Source: Hypsibius dujardini (Eukaryota; Tardigrada; Eutardigrada; Parachela; Hypsibiidae). Taken from it: 31,738 nucleotides of DNA. This document shows, in pieces, positions 1-9,620 of the stretch. The position numbers and the translations under genes are program-made. Location: NCBI GenBank assembly GCA_001579985.1, contig LRSR01013193.1, positions 1 through 31,738 of the forward strand. Reading direction: 5' to 3'. The notes beneath the pieces are model-generated. The model saw only the letters and a list, made by a program, of their open reading frames with translations, made no database searches and had not been told where the DNA came from. Position 1 is the stretch's first letter; every line of letters starts with the position of its first letter.

Positions 1-27
1 TTATTGCTTCCTAACGCAACAAGACCG

Positions 28-188
28 CTAAATCCGCACCGCTAATTTCATTGCCGCTACGTCCGCTAATTGGAATTACCGCTACGCTACCGCTACGCTG
101 ACGAACTTGACCGCTAACGCTAATCCCGCTAAGCGTAGCGGTTTAGCGGGTTTAGCGGCCGCTAAAGTCCTCCGCTAAATTAGCGGCA
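28..188. repeat. Degenerate CCGCTA(A) tandem/palindromic array
   Basis: The heptamer CCGCTAA and its variants (CCGCTAC, CGCTAAC) recur about every 7-15 bases on the + strand. From about 135 onward they also appear inverted (TAGCGG, TTTAGCGG), so the right half can pair with the left half. No coding frame is visible. The array abuts the foldback element that starts at 198 and may belong to the same repeat unit. It could also be a decayed satellite. Confidence 0.6.
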
Positions 189-197
189 CAGCTCTGG

Positions 198-401
198 TAT
201 ACACCTTTGGCCAGAAAAATCGGGACGGTCGATTTGTCAGAGGCAATTTGTTACTACAAGGCTGCAGGTCATACAAAAAAGTGCTGACTTGAGGCGGAAA
301 TAGTTAGCCACAAGACCACATGTATATAGCCTGCAGCCTTGTGGTAACAAATTGCCTCTTGACAAATTGTGCGTCCCGAATTATCCGGCCAAAGGTGTAT
401 A
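198..401. mobile_element. Foldback (inverted-repeat) element, MITE-like
   Basis: The outermost 15 bases, TATACACCTTTGGCC (198-212), recur as an exact reverse complement at 387-401. Similarity continues inward for about 70 bases per arm: the left arm runs to about 270 and the right arm begins about 330, with scattered mismatches and an unpaired centre of about 60 bases. No ORF lies inside. The shape fits a non-autonomous terminal-inverted-repeat element, but I could not assign a target-site duplication or a superfamily. Confidence 0.6.
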
Positions 402-507
402 AACAGGTAGTTGCAGTATTGAAACCGTCTTGTCTTGTAACCGTGCCCAGTATGACCTCGTACGTGTCGGCAGAAGTGTGTCTAGGTTCTTGAAATCCGA
501 ATATGTC

Positions 508-638
508 CGGCAGATATGTTTGGCTGCCTATCTGTCTGCTTGTTTGCCTGTTTATTTGCTTGACTGTCTGTCTGTTTGTTTGTCTGTCCGTCTGTCTGTT
601 TACCTGCTTATCTGTCTACATGCCTACCTACCTGTTTA

Positions 639-671
<33 letters not shown>

Positions 672-745
672 GTGCCTGCCTGCTCTCTTGTCTGTCTGTC
701 AGTCCGTCCGTATGTTTGACTTTCCGTCTGTCTTGTCGGTCTGTC
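508..745. repeat. (CTGT)n / (CTGC)n tetranucleotide tract
   Basis: An imperfect CTGT microsatellite with CTGC and TTGT variants; the purest run is at about 637-668. It lies downstream of the FAHD1 stop and polyadenylation signal. Open frames through it encode only Cys/Leu/Ser/Val-rich repeats and are not genes. Confidence 0.9.
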
Positions 746-883
746 AGTCGGTCGGTATATGTACTACAGTACTGTAAACCGCTGAAAAGCAGACATATAG
801 ACACAACGGAGAATACGTTTGCCCACAGATTTGGCATTTTTATCGTGCGACTTTTCTGACGGGCATGCACCCGGTACATCGTA

Positions 884-889
884 TTTATT
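884..889 (-). terminator. FAHD1 polyadenylation signal AATAAA
   Basis: The minus strand reads AATAAA about 20 bases past the FAHD1 stop codon (908-910). The canonical hexamer and the spacing make this the likely 3' end signal, implying a very short 3' UTR. Confidence 0.7.
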
Positions 890-907
890 CCCACGTGAAA
901 AATGTTT

Positions 908-2132
908 TCACTGCTGCTCATCATTTCGGGCAACTTCAAAGGAGATCTGCGAGAGGTCTCCCACGCCGGCTTCAATCACGTCGCCTGCCACCACGGCGCT
1001 CACACCGGCCGGTGTTCCTGTCAAAATCACATCGCCCGGAAACAGCGTAATGTAACGGCTGATGTAGCTGATTAGGTACGGCACCGAAAAGATCATATCC
1101 TTGGTCGTGCCGTCCTGGCGTAGCTTGCCGTTGACTTTGCACCAAATCTGCACGTTATGCGGATCCACCAACTGGTCCGCCCGGATGAATGGTCCCACGG
1201 GGCACGACGTGTCGAAGCCCTTCGGCAACGTCCACGGGAGCCCTTCCTTCTTAGCCTTCTCTTGTTGATCGCGGGCCGTCATGTCCAGGGCGACGGTGTA
1301 ACCGGCAACGTACTGCATGGCCTCGTTTTCTGGGACGCGGCGAGCTTGTTTCCCAATGACAATACCCAGTTCTACCTGGACACAGGAACAGCACATGAGC
1401 AACTTCTATTTCTGAAGAAGATGTCAATGATAAAATGTTAAGGAAGCGGCCAGCCGATCAGATTGACTGAAAGAAGGACATACAAACAGGCAGGCAAACA
1501 GACATACAGACATTAGGTCGGCACGAGGTAGATTGACATGAAGTAGACAATGACAGACAGGCAGACAGTTAGATAAAGAGACAGACCGACAGACAGACAG
1601 ACGTACACACAGGCAGGCAGACCGACAGACAGAAAGACAGACAGGCAGAAAGACAGATAGACAGACAAACAGACAGACAGACAGACATACAGACAAGCAG
1701 GCAGGCAGGCACACAGACAGACAAGCAGACAAACGGACACACAGACAGATGGACTATAGACACACAGGCAAATACACAGACAGACCGACAAGCCAGACAG
1801 ATAGAAAAAGGATGAACAATGCGTTCTCCTAACATCTTGACGAACTAGCTCGATCCATCAATCAAACGACTGGATGTTAACTCAAAACAGCATCGACATA
1901 CTGTCAGACGCTTTACCTCGTGATGGAGATTTTTGCAGCCCGGTGGAAAGACGATCTTCTGCCCCTGCGTGATGAATGCCGACGTGGGCTTCATAAAGAT
2001 GACCGGTTCGGCTTTCGTAGCTGCCGTCGCAGCAGCGTATCCCATCTCCTTGATGTGATCCGCGTAGTTCTTCCCCACCGCCACGATCTTGCTGGCCAAG
2101 TCCACGAATTTCTCAAAGTTCCGCCCGGCCAT
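908..2132 (-). CDS. FAHD1: Acylpyruvase / oxaloacetate decarboxylase FAHD1
   Basis: A fumarylacetoacetate-hydrolase-fold enzyme. In animals FAHD1 is a mostly mitochondrial acylpyruvate hydrolase and oxaloacetate decarboxylase. Coding exons on the minus strand: 2132-1917 (72 codons) and 1375-908 (155 codons plus stop), joined in phase 0 (GAG|GTAAAG ... CCAG|GTA), giving 227 aa against about 224 in human. Landmarks: VGKNYADH at residues 19-26; LHHEVELG at 69-76, giving the acidic metal ligands Glu72 and Glu74; LDMTAR with Asp103 as the third ligand; GLPWTLPKGFD; ILTGTPAGV near the C-terminus. The start is the ATG at 2132; the frame is open five codons further upstream, but only to a TTG. The 541-base intron is largely an (ACAG)n tract. 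No separate targeting peptide is obvious. The gene is divergent from E2F. Confidence 0.93.
1480..1800. repeat. (CAGA)n tetranucleotide tract in the FAHD1 intron
   Basis: Runs of CAGA, CAGG and GACA fill most of the single FAHD1 intron (1376-1916). On the + strand they are the complement of the (CTGT)n tract at 508-745. Cys-rich open frames on the minus strand here are repeat translations. Confidence 0.9.
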
Positions 2133-3412
2133 TTCAGAAAATAGCAATTCAATATTTCAACGCTAAAGGCATAAACTAATAGCTAGAAGAACTGAACAGC
2201 AAAGAAGAAACGACTCCCTTTTTCGGGAAAAACGTGCAATTCACTATCAGCTGATGGGTGCGGCCTGTTCCTTTTGCGGCATGCTGATTGGTCGTAAAAT
2301 GGAGGTTGGGCCTGTCTGCGCCGTCCAGTAGCATTGCATAGCATTTACAGTGGCGGATTTTCTGATCCGCCGTGTTAATTCTGCTATGCTAATTAATTCC
2401 AACTCAATATCTCTAGCTGAAAAAAAAAATAATTTTTAGAAATAGGGAAATTATATGCCAGTTATGACAAATATTTTTTAATCGTCTTACTATTCAGTCA
2501 ATGCAATGAATTTTGACGTAAGGCTAAAAAGTATAAAACACGGCGCAAGCGCTCACTCGCGCCTGTATCCACCGCATGCCGACAGACCGCGCAAGCTGCA
2601 ATTCTGAGCGGGCCTTTCGAGGGGGCTCTAGAAACGGATCGATTTATCTACAGGGAAACAGCGATAAATACGCATATTAAAAACCAGCCTAAAGACCGAG
2701 ATAATTTAATCCACTTCCCTGTTAAGCAGCCGCCCTGTTTCTAATTACCCTACCTACGGACAAGCATTCCGTGCTGGTGTGCGCTGCTTTTCAGAGCGCA
2801 AGACACAGAGTTCTCTTCGCTCGGTCTGTTGTTGAAACTTTGCCTTTTAAATTCCTCTCTCCCCCTCGGTCGTCGCCTGGCCTGCCTTTTCTTAAAACGA
2901 CCATTTTGGGGACGCTTTCATATCACGGTGAAGTGATCACAACCACCACCCGCCACCGTTCCGCTTCTGGATTTGAGAGCGATATATCATCAGGCTGCAA
3001 ACGGAAGGTCGGAAGGAATCCAGCTGGGCGCCTTGTTGTAGCGTCGGTCGGTCGGTCTAGACGCGTGCGTCCATTACAAACCCGCTCATTTCGCCACACA
3101 CTCAGCCCGCATCGTTTACTACGCTTGTATTTTGAATCGGTGCGGAACTTCTACTCACACCCGCCGCCGCCGCCGCCGCAGCCGCCGACGGGAACGGTGA
3201 AAAGCACCTCCACGATTTGTCTCGTTACATGCGAGCGTGAGGAGCGTCCGCTTTCTTTGTTGGCATTCTTTTCGCGATTTTAATCGCGGTGATTTTTTTT
3301 TCGGGGAGGATTTTTTACCCTCTCTCGTGTATTACGTCATCCCCACACGATGTTGCCCTCACACCACCACATTCCGGGAGGTGGTTCCGCGGGCTATTTG
3401 CATTGACAGTAG
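2133..3412. promoter_or_regulatory. Divergent FAHD1/E2F promoter region and E2F 5' UTR exon
   Basis: This stretch separates the FAHD1 start (2132, -) from the first E2F splice donor (AG|GTGAGT, exon end 3412). Visible candidate elements are an inverted CCAAT box (ATTGG, 2287-2291), a TATA-like TATAAAA at 2532-2538 and a CRE-like TTACGTCA at 3332-3339. The transcription start cannot be fixed; either the TATA-like box or the segment around 3340-3400 could serve. A 170-codon open frame at 2771-3283 begins with GTG, has no recognisable domain and lies in the probable 5' UTR, so I do not call it a gene. Confidence 0.45.
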
Positions 3413-4350
3413 GTGAGTGAAGAAAATGCCAGTTGTGCGTTTCGTAGAAACTGTTCATTATTCTCCTTTAGCAATGATTGAACTAAATTTGAGGCGGATG
3501 CGAGTGTCGGGCATTTTAAAAAGTTTTCCCCCAGTGCTGTTGGCGTTTGAATGCTCAAATTTAACCAGTTTGGCTGATGATTTCTGGAAAATGAATTAGA
3601 ATGGCTTTATAGATGGGAATTTGCGTTTGGTTTTTTGTTTTGAAATGGGTCGCGAAAAAAGCGTCGATGATGATGATGGAGTTCGCCGTTTGTCCTGGAA
3701 ATGCTGACTCAAAACGGTGCCCCTAATGGAGGCGCCACTGCTGCTTTTGATTGATTGATTTTAAGGTTTGTTGTATCGGAGTTGTATTTCCACCAAGGTT
3801 CACTTACTACATATTACGATTTTCTTTCCGTGTTTTGTGTGCGCCTTAAGCTGGACTGTTTATTGTGAAATTGGTCACGAAAAAAGCGTCGATGATGATG
3901 ATGGAGTTCGCCGTTTGTCGTTTGTCCTGGAAATGCTGACTCAAAACGGTGCCCCTAATGGAGGCGCCACTGCTGCTTTTGATTGATTGATTTTAAGGTT
4001 TGTTGTATCGGAGTTGTATTTCCACCAAGGTTCACTTACTACATATTACGATTTTCTTTCCGTGTTTTGCGTGTACCTTAAGCTGGGCGGGGATAAAGGG
4101 TAAAGTACAAAAATTCACTACCAAATTTTCGAATTTGACTGCCAAAACGGACAAAGTTATTAATCTCTTAGCAATCAATTAATGGAACGTTGATTGGCCC
4201 AAAAAGTTTATAATCAAAATTTCTTCGGCCTTATTGCAACATTTAAATTCTTTGGGACGTATCCACTTTGTCATCTCGCGGTGAAAATCGTTGCACATGC
4301 ACAATGGAAGTTCATCTTGTGACTTATCGTCTTTTCTTTGATTCTTCCAG
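3413..4350 (+). other. E2F 5' UTR intron
   Basis: The donor AG|GTGAGT after 3412 and the acceptor TTCTTCCAG ending at 4350 bracket a 938-base intron upstream of the E2F ATG. The start codon then lies 82 bases into the second exon. The intron contains a direct duplication of about 230 bases. The call rests on splice-site quality and on where the coding region begins, so it needs transcript support. Confidence 0.55.
3653..4087. repeat. Direct tandem duplication of about 225-232 bp
   Basis: The segment beginning CGAAAAAAGCGTCGATGATG at 3653 is repeated almost identically from 3878. The offset is 225 bases at the start and 232 after a 7-base CGTTTGT expansion in copy 2. Both copies carry GGCGCC, a short TGATTGATTGATT run and the same downstream segment, which is why two short open frames here begin with the same peptide. 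High identity suggests a recent duplication. It is intronic. Confidence 0.85.
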
Positions 4351-4422
4351 GTTGCCTCGCACTCTCATCTGATCTGAACCAGCACTCCCCTCCTGTCTCA
4401 AGAACATTTTCAGCCCAAATAT

Positions 4423-4548
4423 ATGCCGGAAAATGGTCACTGTGGCCAAACCGAGTGTGATGACCCGATCGAAAGCCATGAAAACTCCCCCGGAGACCTC
4501 ACCGGTCGCTGGTGCTCTCTCCAAAGTTCCCGTCCTCCTCAACGGTAA
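4423..4548 (+). other. Upstream ORF overlapping the E2F start (41 codons)
   Basis: The first ATG after the acceptor at 4350 is at 4423. It opens a 41-codon frame ending in TAA at 4546-4548, in a different frame from E2F and overlapping its first 39 codons. Its context is weak (T at -3, C at +4). The E2F ATG ten bases later has A at -3 and G at +4. That arrangement is expected to give leaky scanning and could damp translation of E2F. Confidence 0.5.
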
Positions 4549-7500
4549 CAGCACCAGCACCAGCAGCAGCAGCACCACCGCCAGCCACACCCTGGGACAG
4601 CATAACGCCGAATTTCCTGGCGCCGGACAGGGGCCCACCGATGCCGCTGTGACGGAAAATCTCCTGATGGCCGCAGTCAACGGACTGCCCGATGTGACGC
4701 GCCGTGGTGAAAGCACCTCTTCCCAGATTGAGAACAATGAGCTGAGTGCGCCTGAAACGAATGGCAAACTGAACGGTCAGCCGGAAGAGGTAGCAGCGAC
4801 GGGTCCCTCCAAGGTGCTGCCGTCGTCGGCGGCGACTGGACCGAGAATCGTAACCGCGTTGTCACAAGCGACGACGACAACCGCCGTGAAACCGCCACCT
4901 GCGACGATGCAGGTGGTCAAGCCGCCCGTGGTGCCAGCAGCGAAGCTGCCGGATCTCAAGTCCGCGAGCGGAGCGATGGAGTTAAATTTCGGCACGGATT
5001 TCATCCAGCCGGAGCCGTCGCTGAAAGTACGTATGGGATGAGTGGGAGAAAGCGGGAACATGGGGACGCGAGAGTTATGAACGGTTGATGGAGTAGAGAG
5101 AAGACAAAACATGGAGATGACTAATCGGGCAGACCCTTGATCACAGTCCGTCAGACACTGAGGCGATCAGTCAGGCAGATGGTCAAGCAGTTATGCAGTG
5201 AAATAAACAGGCTGGCAGACAGACAGTTTGACAATCATTTGGGCTGCCATACGGTAAGAGGCGGATCGACTGGAGGAGAGACAGACGGGCATGCATACCT
5301 GTGCACAGACAGACCGACAGATCGGTCGATAGACAGACAGGCAGAGCATGGAGATAGCCTACCAGACAGACACTTGATCATACAGACAGTCAGACACATG
5401 AGCACAGTCGTCCGTGCCTAGGATAAATGTGTGACTGATGTACGACGCAGACATCCAGGCAGACATCCAGGCAGATAGAAATGCCAGACCAAACGTATCT
5501 TTTCGGCTTTTATGCCTTTTGCGTTCAAGGTGCAGTCGTGTCAAATGAAGACCTTTTGTTCTGCCTGCAGCCTCAGTTTAAGCGGAAGCTCGACTTCACA
5601 TCCGGTCCGCCGAAGCCGACGAAGCAGGTGAAGATGACCTCGGCGAAAGCCACCCCCATCGTCTTCCTCTCGCCGAAGCCGCCAATGGCCAAACAGCCAA
5701 CTCTCCTGATCCCCAGCCAACCGCCGGCTATCGTCACCTCTTCCCCAGCCACTGCTGGTGCATCCACCGCTTCCGCGGTGGCCACAGCCTCAGGCACGAC
5801 CACCCCAGCCGTTTTAGCGACGACCGCGCCGGCGACATCTACCGTCTCTGCCACAGTGAAAGCCGGCGGGCCATCTGGCACCGTGGTTTTCACCACCAAC
5901 AACAACACATCCGGATCGAAGAAACCACCAGCTCAATTCAAGCAGCCAACTCAGGTCGTGACTAAAAGACCGGTGAAAAAGCCCACCGCCAGTGTCGGTC
6001 GGCCCTCCAGCAGCCGGGCTAGCAGTGTCGTCAGTGTTGATGTCGATAACGAAGGTAAGATCGCAGTTGATGTTGTTTAAGTAACCTGGTTGAATTTAAT
6101 TAAATTATTTAATATTCAACAGTAACCGGAGTGTTTCATTGTGTTTCCGGATTGGAAGTGTCCCCAGCATATCTTTTTTATTTTAAATGTAACTGACTGG
6201 CATGTGTCTGTGTTCCAGACGACTCTGACGACTCCTCCCAGGAGGACATGTCGGCATCCCGCTTCGACTCGTCCCTCAACGTGATTACCAAGAAGTTCTT
6301 CGAGCTGTTCAAGACGTCTGCGGATGGGGTAAATTCCATTTCAACACATACTAAATAGGCTTGATAAAAGCCATCTCTCTCTATCTGACAGTTCCGTTTA
6401 TAAATCTGGTGGTTGGTTGCCTTACTGTTTCAGCAGATTGTGGATCTCAACGAAGCGAGCGCGCTGCTTCAGGTACCGAAGCGGCGAATCTACGACATCA
6501 CCAACGTGCTGGAGGGGATCGGTCTGACGAAGAAAAAGTCGAAAAATCGCGTGGAATGGATGTAAGTCCGACGCTGTTGATTGATCACTTGATTGATCAC
6601 TGGCTTTATCACTGGCTTGATCACTTGATTAATCACTTGATTAATCACTTGATTAATCACTCGATTGATCACTTGATTGTGATTTATCGCAGCGCGTTTG
6701 TCCTACTTGCAGTTATAACAAGGAGGGTGTCTGTCCCGAGGAAGAGGATGCCGGTACAGGTGAGAGCTTCTCATTCAGAATAACGGAAAGTAATTTTCAA
6801 AATTTAACTGATTTTTTTTTGGCTGATCAGATGAAGAGAGAATTTTGAACAAAGCCTTGGAGGATCTGGAAAAGGTCACTCTCGACCTCTTCCGGTCGGA
6901 ACGGAAGTGAGTTGTCTTGATGTCTCTACTATTGCCAAGTACGTTTGTCCCTGGAGCAGCATGGGAACTTTGTTGTTTTTTTTCTTACGCGAAGGAATTT
7001 ATACGTGCGCCCGGATTTTTTGAAAAGTGTGGAACCACTCAAGAACAACACCATCATTTGCGTGAAGAAGCGTGCAGACACGAAACTCATAGTTTATCCG
7101 GTAAGCTGATCGGTAACACTTCTTTGTTGAGTTTTTGGTTATCTCTGCGTGGACTTGGTCAATACAGTTCCTACAAGGGTGTCAACATACTTGTCAGTCA
7201 GTCTGTCTGTCTCTTCGGAGATTTGTCTGTCTGCATGCCTGCCTCTTTGGAGACTTGTCTGTCTGCGTGCCTGACTCTTCGGAGATTTGTCTGTCTGCGT
7301 GCCTGCCTCTTTGGAGACTTGTCTGTCTGCGTGCCTGCCTCTTCGGAGACTTAACTGTCTGCGTGCCTGCCTCTTCGAAGATTTGTCTGTATGTTTGCCT
7401 GACTCTTCGGAGTTGTCTGTATGTGTGCCTGTCTCTTCGAAGTTGTCTGTATGTGTGCCCGCCCCTTTAGATATTTATCTGCCTGATTAGTGAGATTAGT

Positions 7501-8361
7501 GAACTATCTGCCGAATTATCAGAACGGGTAACAAAGTTATTCCTGTCCATTTAGAACGATCCGCGTAAGCTAGTGGTCGGATCGACCGCCGACTTGCAAC
7601 AGACTATCTGGCTGGTTCCCACTTTCCTCTGGCCCGGGTGGGATACGACATCGACATCGCTGTCCAGCGCCGCGATTGACGAACTGTTGAATGCATCAAA
7701 CACGACCCTCGTTGGGGATCAGGCGCCGATCGCCGACAGCATGGATGAGGACTCTGCGCTGGACGGTCCAGAGGAGGACCTTCGGCGGCTGGAGCAGGAC
7801 GCCACATTCTGCTCGGACGCCAATGACACGTCCTACCTTAACGATTCGATGGCGACGCAATCGGGCATGTCCGACAATGGTAGGTTCTTCTTGAAAACTC
7901 CCGAGAGGGACCAGTTCCTGCAGTTCTGTACCTCTCGTAGACAGACAGATGCTTAATAACATAGACAGACAGGACTTCAGAGAGACAGACAGTAGACAGA
8001 CTAGCAGACAGACTAACAGACAAGCAGGCAGACAGACTGACAGACAGTAGACAGACAGACAAGTTCGCGTTAGCGGAAGGACAAGGCAAATGCATTTGAA
8101 ATTTGAAGATTGAATATTATAGAGACATTTTTGCCATCTTTTGTCTTGCTGCTGAAATATTTCATGTCGGAAGGTTTTTTTCCAGCTCGAATGGACTCGA
8201 GTTTCGGGGAAAGTTCGCCGCAGCACTACTGGCCGTTGCCGTCTCCGGTCGGCGGCAACGTCTTGCCGGAACTCTTGCCGATGGAGCCGTTCGACGGGCT
8301 GGACTTCATGTTCGGCCTGGAGTTCGAGGAGGAAGGCCTGATGGACATTTTCGGACTGTGA
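4433..8361 (+). CDS. E2F transcription factor, activator (E2F1-3) type
   Basis: A sequence-specific factor that pairs with DP and is held by RB-family proteins to control S-phase genes; nuclear. Coding exons: 4433-5026, 5571-6054, 6219-6328, 6437-6561, 6713-6759, 6831-6906, 6995-7100, 7555-7879, 8186-8361; 2043 bases, 680 aa, in frame at every junction. Residues 1-198 and about 210-355 are Thr/Ala/Pro-rich and low complexity. KRKLDF at 202-207 matches the cyclin A-binding motif of E2F1-3. The winged helix is at about 375-438, with [13 protein letters not shown] at 412-424. A leucine-rich dimerisation helix follows at about 454-479, then a marked-box-like segment to about 540. The C-terminus (about 658-680) has [17 protein letters not shown], the RB-binding transactivation motif. 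The protein is longer than human E2F1 because of the N-terminal extension. The winged helix holds a NAGNAG acceptor that could add one Gln. The paralogue number cannot be set by eye. Confidence 0.93.
5130..5480. repeat. (CAGA/CAGG)n degenerate tract in an E2F intron
   Basis: Degenerate CAGACAG-type repeats occupy most of the intron between E2F coding exons 1 and 2 (5027-5570), in CAGA orientation on the sense strand. No exon signature is seen inside it. Confidence 0.8.
6577..6688. repeat. 12-bp TTGATTRATCAC-type repeat in an E2F intron
   Basis: About eight imperfect copies of a 12-mer of the form CTTGATTAATCA lie within the 151-base intron 6562-6712. Each unit contains the near-palindrome TGATTAATCA or TGATTGATCA. 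The pattern looks like a derivative of the TGAT tetranucleotide found throughout the window. Confidence 0.8.
7197..7490. repeat. 32-bp minisatellite built on CTGT, E2F intron
   Basis: About eight copies of a 32-base unit (TGTCTGTCTG, then a GTGCCTGCC core, then TCTTCGGAGA) occupy the intron 7101-7554. The last copies are shorter. It is a higher-order expansion of the CTGT tetranucleotide. Open frames here are repeat translations. Confidence 0.85.
7943..8062. repeat. (CAGA)n tract in the last E2F intron
   Basis: Imperfect CAGACAGA/GACAGTAGACAG runs lie inside the intron 7880-8185. The orientation is complementary to the CTGT minisatellite in the preceding intron, so the two tracts flank coding exon 8 (7555-7879) as an inverted pair. 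Confidence 0.85.
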
Positions 8362-8881
8362 GGAGAAAGCAACAACACTGCGAATATATTTACCTGAGCT
8401 TCGTATTGACTAAGCACGCGCGCCGGCGATGCATCAATCGCAGATAATTGTGGATTCCGGTTGGGGTGTGCCTTTTTCGCAGGGCTCGTTTTTCGTTCGT
8501 AAAACCGCCCTTTCTTTCTCTCTCTCTCTCTCGGGCAGGCGGGCGCGCGTGCGCTCTTTGAATTTGAGACATTTTGTGTTGTGAAATTTGCTGTGTTTCG
8601 CTCTTTCTCATTTTGAAGTTATTTATTCTGCGACTTATATCCTGAACCGATTCTGTTGGGGGATGGGGTCTCTCTTTCTCTCTCTGTTTGCTCTTTACAG
8701 CGGCATCGGCGCGGCCTGTTTTCTCCCCTTACCGCGAGTGTGCTTGTTTATATCTTTGGTCCAATTTATTTTCATTTTTAAACTGGTGGTGTTCAATTAA
8801 AGGCGCGCCTTGTGAATTTGCACGTCCCTGGCTTATCCTCTCGTGTCATGGCCGGAAGCGGGTGTACAATCAACGACAAGA
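8362..8881 (+). other. E2F 3' UTR and downstream region
   Basis: About 520 bases after the E2F stop hold a CT-dinucleotide run near 8515-8535 and a variant polyadenylation hexamer ATTAAA at 8796-8801. That would give a 3' UTR of about 450 bases. No other gene is visible. Confidence 0.5.
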
Positions 8882-9187
8882 TTGAGTACACTGGAGAGTC
8901 CGGGGCATGGGCAAAAGGGGCGGAGCAGGGGGTGGTCAGGTGGTTGAGTACACCGGAGGGTCCGGGGTATGGTTAAAAGGGGCGGAGCAGGGGGTGGTCA
9001 GGTGGTTGAGTACACTGGAGGGTCCGGGGTATGGGCAAAAGGGGCGGAGCAGGGGGTGGACAGGTGGTTGAGTACATTGGAGGGTCCGGGGCAAAAGGGT
9101 GGAGCAGGGGGCGGCTGATTGTTCGATTGTTTGAAAAGCACCCCCTGCCCCGCCCCTTTTGCCGATTCCCCGGACCCTTCAGTGTAC
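8882..9187. repeat. 62-bp GC-rich minisatellite with inverted terminal copy
   Basis: Units beginning TTGAGTACA start at 8882, 8944, 9006 and 9068, exactly 62 bases apart; the fourth is shortened. Each carries GGGGCGGAGCAGGGGGTGG. At 9139-9187 a segment from CACCCCCTGC to CAGTGTAC is the reverse complement of most of one unit, closing the array as a foldback. GGGGCGG matches a GC (Sp1-type) box. The array lies between the convergent E2F and PMVK 3' ends. Confidence 0.85.
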
Positions 9188-9620
9188 TGTTGTGCGCCCA
9201 TTTAGGGGTAGAGACTCCCTGGGAGACTAAACGCGCCCCCTTCCCATCTGTATAATGGACCTCATTCCAGTCTGACAGGCAGAACTGAAACTGTAGTTTG
9301 TCGAAAGATATTCGCTTCGCTAACTACAAAATATCTAGCAAAAAAAGGGGATGCGAAGGATAAAAACAAAACACGACAGTGCAATTCCTTTTTACCAGAA
9401 AAAAACACCTAAGGCCTTTTAAACATGTGTACTCACGAGTATGTCGTGTACATGGCAAGAAGAAAGCCAAAGACAATGAAAATTTATAACTTTACAAAGA
9501 GAGGCAGTGAAAAATCTGTCAAGAAGAAACGATGAAACAGATATCCCAAAAGAGGTATACCGGTTTCCCGTGATTGGGACGGACCTGCATGAAGAGTCAC
9601 ACCTACCGACTCGACTCCGA

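Noticed and set aside
430-859. Cys/Leu/Ser/Val-rich open frames on both strands
   Set aside because: They are translations of the CTGT microsatellite, start at non-ATG codons or inside the repeat, and have no domain. The same holds for frames at 1424-1835, 7135-7490, 7838-8226, 10039-10399 and 17624-18084.
2771-3283. 170-codon plus-strand open frame upstream of E2F
   Set aside because: It begins with GTG, contains a polyproline run from a CCG repeat, shows no family resemblance and lies in the probable 5' UTR exon.
9031-9255. Gly-rich frame over the 62-bp minisatellite
   Set aside because: Repeat translation. The same region reads as a tandem array with an inverted terminal copy.
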